A program made the translations under genes and the position numbers. Shown here piece by piece: positions 60,002 to 64,000 of a stretch of 64,000 nt of DNA. The stretch is from Rhododendron vialii. Lineage: Eukaryota; Streptophyta; Magnoliopsida; Ericales; Ericaceae. Under the pieces are notes generated by a model that saw nothing but the letters and a program-made list of their open reading frames with translations, did no database searches and was not told the DNA's origin. The stretch lies in contig NC_080557.1 in assembly GCF_030253575.1 (NCBI RefSeq), positions 36,010,001-36,074,000 on the forward strand, given 5' to 3'. Within the stretch, counting starts at the first letter, position 1. Every line of letters starts with the position of its first letter.

Positions 60002-60237
60002 GTTTGTCACTTTGTCTTTTGAAACTTTGAAAGAGGGAAGAGGCAATTTCTTGGAAGTTGGAAATTGGGAAGGACTTTGTTGTCCTATTTTTGGAAGGGA
60101 TAGTTTGGTTGTATATTTGATTCGAGGATAATTGCGCCAGGTATTTGTGGATCTTCAATCGGGTTCTTTAATTTTTTTTTTTGACCAATTTGGTTCTTGA
60201 ATGTAGTTGATTCTATTCAATTTGGTCCAATCCTCCA

Positions 60238-61122
60238 AGGGGTGTTTGCCTGTTTGGTGACTTTTTTTCCCATTCTCATTTTTTGCCTTTTTACATTATC
60301 AGTGTTTGGTAGCTCATTTTGTAAATGTATTTTGGAAAACACATTTTGAGTACCTACTTCTCATTTCTGGGTTTTGCTGTTTTTGGTGTTTGGCACCTCA
60401 TTTCAAAATGAGGTTTGGCAGAATGAGTTTGCTCATTTTGCCTAAGGAGAGGAGAAGTTAAAAACTGGTCCAGAGGAGTTTTTTGCATTATTGGATTATC
60501 CAATTTTCAATTAGATTACGAAAATACCCACACTCATGTGTTGGAACTAGCGGTAGTATACAGTGTACATGTGTTTTTTTCCCCTTCAATCGGTACTTCT
60601 AATTGTTTCCTAATAATAAAGTTTGTATGCTTTTTTTTTTGTTAATTTTATTATTATTTTGGTGATTCCTCAACTTAATCGTTCTCTTATTTCTATGAAA
60701 CTACTTACATGGTAATATTTAATTATTTTGAATTACCAAATAAAAAATTCAAACTGGAAAATTTTAGTTCCCAATAAATATATAAATTTAAATTTAAATT
60801 AGTAAAAAAAATTATTTATAATAATTTTAAATAATAATAAAGAACCAAGGGCAATATGGTAAAAAATCAACCCATAATTCATATTCATCATATATATCTC
60901 AAACACTACTCATAATACAAAATAAATTTTGCACATATTCATCCAAACGCTACTAGATTCAAAATACATTCTGGCCATAATCCAAAAAGTCAAAAAAGCA
61001 AAAAGCTGAAAATGAAAAACCAAAAAATAGGCTTTCAAACATTCTATCAGATTCAAACTACATTCTGACCAAAAAAGCCAAAAAGTTCAAAATCAAAAAT
61101 CAAAAAACAGGCTCTCAAACAC
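60238..61122. mobile_element. Candidate hAT-like element
   Basis: The left end GGGGTGTTTGCCTGTTTGG and right end (complement AGGTGTTTGAGAGCCTGTTT) are inverted relatives of the GGGTGTTTG terminus common in plant hATs. The right subterminal region is duplicated (about 60,950-61,045 and 61,046-61,122; AAACTACATTCTGRCC, AAAAAGCCAAAAAG). No 8-bp duplication was found. Confidence 0.45.
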
Positions 61123-61832
61123 CTCCGTAGTACTACTTTAGCTTCCCAGTGGCATTTTACCTAACACACCTGCCACATTGGATGAAGTTCACTTTACCAC
61201 ATATCCACCTACACTGAGACGACAGAATCGGAAAAAAGAAATAAAAAGTGTTAAGTATCATGTCTCAAAAACCACCTTAATTAAACAATCGAGCGCACTT
61301 AACTTCTCCTCTAGATATCGATAAAAAGTGTTCAAAATTTGCAGAGTAGGATTGATGATGGTCAGATAACCACCAAGGATCAAACTCCTTAGTGATTTAT
61401 CAAATCACCACCAAAATTACTCTACCGCCACTTTTTACTAGATTGAAGTAATAGTTGTAAATCAAGTGACCACAATCACGACATCAATGGTCCAGGAGTT
61501 CGAATATCTCCACATGTCCACTGGTAAAGTTACGCCAAATATTAAATAGAGAATGCAATCACCGTTTTTAAACCATTGCTCTTGTAGGTTGTCAAAAAAT
61601 CCTTAAAGTGGTAGTATTATCTTGGCATCGAAAGATATATCTTGCAAATAATAAATATGAAGGAAGTTTGAATTAACCAACCATTTATCGGAAATCAGTT
61701 CCCTATAGTTTTCTCCATACTTTATGGTTTTTGGTTTTCGCATTTACGCCTATACATTGAGGAAAATTCTCTCCAATTTATCCTTTTCTTCTATTCCTAC
61801 ACACATGCCTTGTTTATTCTGGCAATTCAGTT
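61123..61832. other. Gene-free intergenic sequence
   Basis: I see no gene, repeat or domain here on either strand. Confidence 0.4.
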
Positions 61833-61844
61833 GAATATAGACAT

Positions 61845-62021
61845 TTTTTTGGGCCAATATTGTATACATTAGTGGGGTTAGCAGAGAGTTAGTAAGTTAA
61901 TCCACAAAGAATCAGAGGTTGTCCATAACCTTGAATCCCAATCAACAGCCTCTCATGAGGCTCGAACCTAGGCCTCCGCTGAAGAAGGCCGTGATGCCAA
62001 CTGAGCTAGGAGCTCATTGGC
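61845..62021 (-). mobile_element. tRNA-derived SINE, 177 bp
   Basis: On the minus strand the head reads like a tRNA. It has an A box TAGCTCAGTTGG (complement of 61,997-62,008) and a B box GGTTCGAGCC (complement of 61,959-61,968), spaced as in a pol III promoter. The body ends in a short A-run (T's at 61,845-61,850). An exact 12-bp duplication, GAATATAGACAT, lies at 61,833-61,844 and 62,022-62,033. The tRNA stem does not close, so it is not a tRNA gene. Confidence 0.85.
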
Positions 62022-62033
62022 GAATATAGACAT

Positions 62034-63498
62034 CTTAGAAGGGGCAAGACAATAAATATACGCTTTACTCGAAGAATTGTCGCTTTTGGTTTTCTCTTTT
62101 TAGAAGTCGTTTTTGGCTGTGGATAAAATATGACAAGGGAACAGATTCATTTAACGGGTCAAAAGTGAAAGTCGGTGGATCTACCCAAGTAAAATACTTT
62201 TTACTATGATTTACTACCACTAAGACAATGAACACTAGTCTAGTCCGGTTGGTTGGTAGATTTGTTCTTCACACAATTAATTAGGATTCGACTCTTGGGG
62301 TTAGGCCGCAAGAGAGTAATTTTTCGTGAATTTTTTAATCCTTGTGTGGATGACCCGCCTTTGATTAGACCATGGAGGATATTAGTTAAGGTACGTGTAA
62401 GCTGGACCGGACATCCTATTCTGTCGGAAAAAAGAAAAACCAAAGAACACGCTGTATTAATTACTATACCACCAAATACACTTATTATCGGTCCCTCTCT
62501 TGCAATAGTGCAACCATATCGTTTTTGGTTTTGTAATATTGTTGTGTCTCACATTCAACTTTTTTGAAAAGTCACATTCAAATATTATGACTACAAGTCA
62601 TTTCTCTCTTGTAGAGTTTTGTTGCGTACAAAATTTGATTTTTGACTAGTGCAACATGATTTTCTCACATGCAAATATGTCAATTAATGTACCACCAACC
62701 CTTTTTTTCTTTTTTATCTCATGTGTCCGGATTAGCTTACACACATCTCGACTAATCTCGGGAAACCAATCCTACAGCGCATTTGCGAGGGTCTCAATTG
62801 AAGCCAGAGCAAAGTTCTATATGGACCGATTCCAAATGAGGTAATAAACGTGAGAAGTTTCAAATTTTAAGATCTTAAGAGGGAACAAAGTCCTGAGATT
62901 TCTGAGGTAAGGTAATGATAAAGTAATAAGCCAACCTCTTGGGCGGTGCGTGTTTGCCAATGGAGATCCGTTATTGAAGGATTACACGAACTTTGCTTCT
63001 CGGTTGCTTGGGCTGCCTGTGGGTTTCATTATTGAATCAATCCTCTTGTACTAGGTTGAATTACTTTTGCAACATCGTCATCAGTAGAGTAAAACTAACC
63101 GCTACTAAACAATCTCATAACACGGTGATACCATCGGCAACGGGCATGCATCCCTCGCCAACCTCTTGGGAAGAGAGATGTTCTGTGAACCCCGAGTAAA
63201 CAAATTCCTACGCCATGAGCACTCGGCTAACCTCTTGTGGTTGTACCACCAACTATTTGGAGAAACATTGTTTCTTACACTACCCCACAATTCCTCTCTA
63301 TTCTTTCAAACATAACATACATTTCTGCATTTTCAGGGTGGACAATTTTTTGGGACATCTCAAATTAGAAAGATGGACTAACAAAACAGAAGAGGTATAG
63401 AATATTGACCATTGTTCTGCAGCTTCCTAATTTCAATTGTCAATCAGATATGCTTGAGTTAAGGATTTACGTAGCTGAAAGACCTTTCAACACAGATC
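62034..63498. other. Gene-free intergenic sequence
   Basis: No protein domain or structured repeat was recognised. The word CAACCTCTTGGG recurs at about 62,930 and 63,158, without a clear repeat unit. Confidence 0.4.
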
Positions 63499-63806
63499 AT
63501 GCACATACATTTTTTTGAGGCTCATCTCGACTCTCACAAAGATGATCCGAACCCTTCATCTTTCTTAAAATATTTATTTGAAGGTTCCAAACAAAAATTA
63601 GCTCTAACAGATATCGATAAGAGCTTTTTCAAAAATCATAAGGTGAATTATTCTGTTTCACCCTACGATTTTGAAAAAAGTCCTTTCTAATATTCGTTTG
63701 ATCTGATTTTTTTTCCAGAAACACTCAAAAAATTAGTTTAAAAAAGATGCACGGTTCAGATCATCTTTGTGAGACCAATATGGGCCCCACAAAAATGTAT
63801 ATGCAC
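63499..63806. repeat. Foldback MITE-like inverted repeat, about 308 bp
   Basis: The left arm ATGCACATACATTTTTTT...CTCACAAAGATGATCCGAAC faces an inverted right arm (GTTCAGATCATCTTTGTGAG...AAAAATGTATATGCAC). The centre is another hairpin, CTTTTTCAAAAATCATAAGG against CCTACGATTTTGAAAAAAG. No duplication was resolved. Confidence 0.6.
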
Positions 63807-64000
63807 AATATGTGTAAAAAAGTCTGTGCAAGTAGCACAGCTCCAAGAAGAAAGAACCAGATAGCAAAGAGAAGCAAAATTTCTCTCTCTGTATCACTTT
63901 CGTTTCCACTAATAGATCCCACACCATGAACGATATATATAGCCTTAGTAACTGTACATTATGGTCCTCACCACAAAAAATACTGGCAATACGGGAATAC

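Overview
The window is nuclear DNA from a flowering plant, most likely a eudicot. The evidence is spliced genes with AT-rich introns, plant-type gene families (a PP2A catalytic subunit of the PP2A-3/4 type, Ded1/DDX3-like DEAD-box helicases, an F-box/kelch protein, DUF538 proteins) and a dense layer of plant transposable elements. I cannot name the species. No rRNA, tRNA gene, CRISPR array or bacterial-style operon was seen.

Layout. 1-12,233: the 5' half of a PP2A catalytic-subunit gene on the minus strand. Six exons were resolved, and the rest lies beyond the left edge. Its introns hold a LINE with a nested hAT-like MITE, a 2.03-kb solo LTR, and a second LINE that contains both a 163-bp solo LTR and a 296-bp TRIM element. 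12.2-18.5 kb: gene-free, with MITEs, foldbacks and degenerate minisatellites. 18.5-25.0 kb and 26.5-37.3 kb: two tandem, same-strand copies of a six-exon DEAD-box RNA helicase gene (611 and 617 aa), separated by a MULE-type foldback. The second copy carries a 4.87-kb Helitron with captured gene pieces in intron 2; the first copy shows the uninserted site. 37.3-44.9 kb: transposon-rich, with two adjacent MULE-like elements ending just before the next gene. 45.3-49.4 kb: a two-exon F-box/kelch gene. 49.5-59.7 kb: two minus-strand DUF538 genes among TE fragments and RNase-H-like LINE remnants. 59.7-64.0 kb: TE-rich and gene-free, with a tRNA-derived SINE.

The host genes are functionally unrelated housekeeping or plant-specific genes, not a pathway. 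From memory, PP2A-helicase and F-box/kelch-DUF538 neighbours also occur in Arabidopsis, which suggests conserved microsynteny. Nearly every gene has a GA/CT dinucleotide tract in its leader. The best novelty is in transposon structure: a Helitron dated relative to a tandem duplication by the paralogue's empty site, nested LTR elements with intact target-site duplications, and a MITE that brings G-boxes to within 0.4 kb of a start codon.

Exon borders were placed by reading GT/AG sites and frame continuity by eye. Transcripts were not available.
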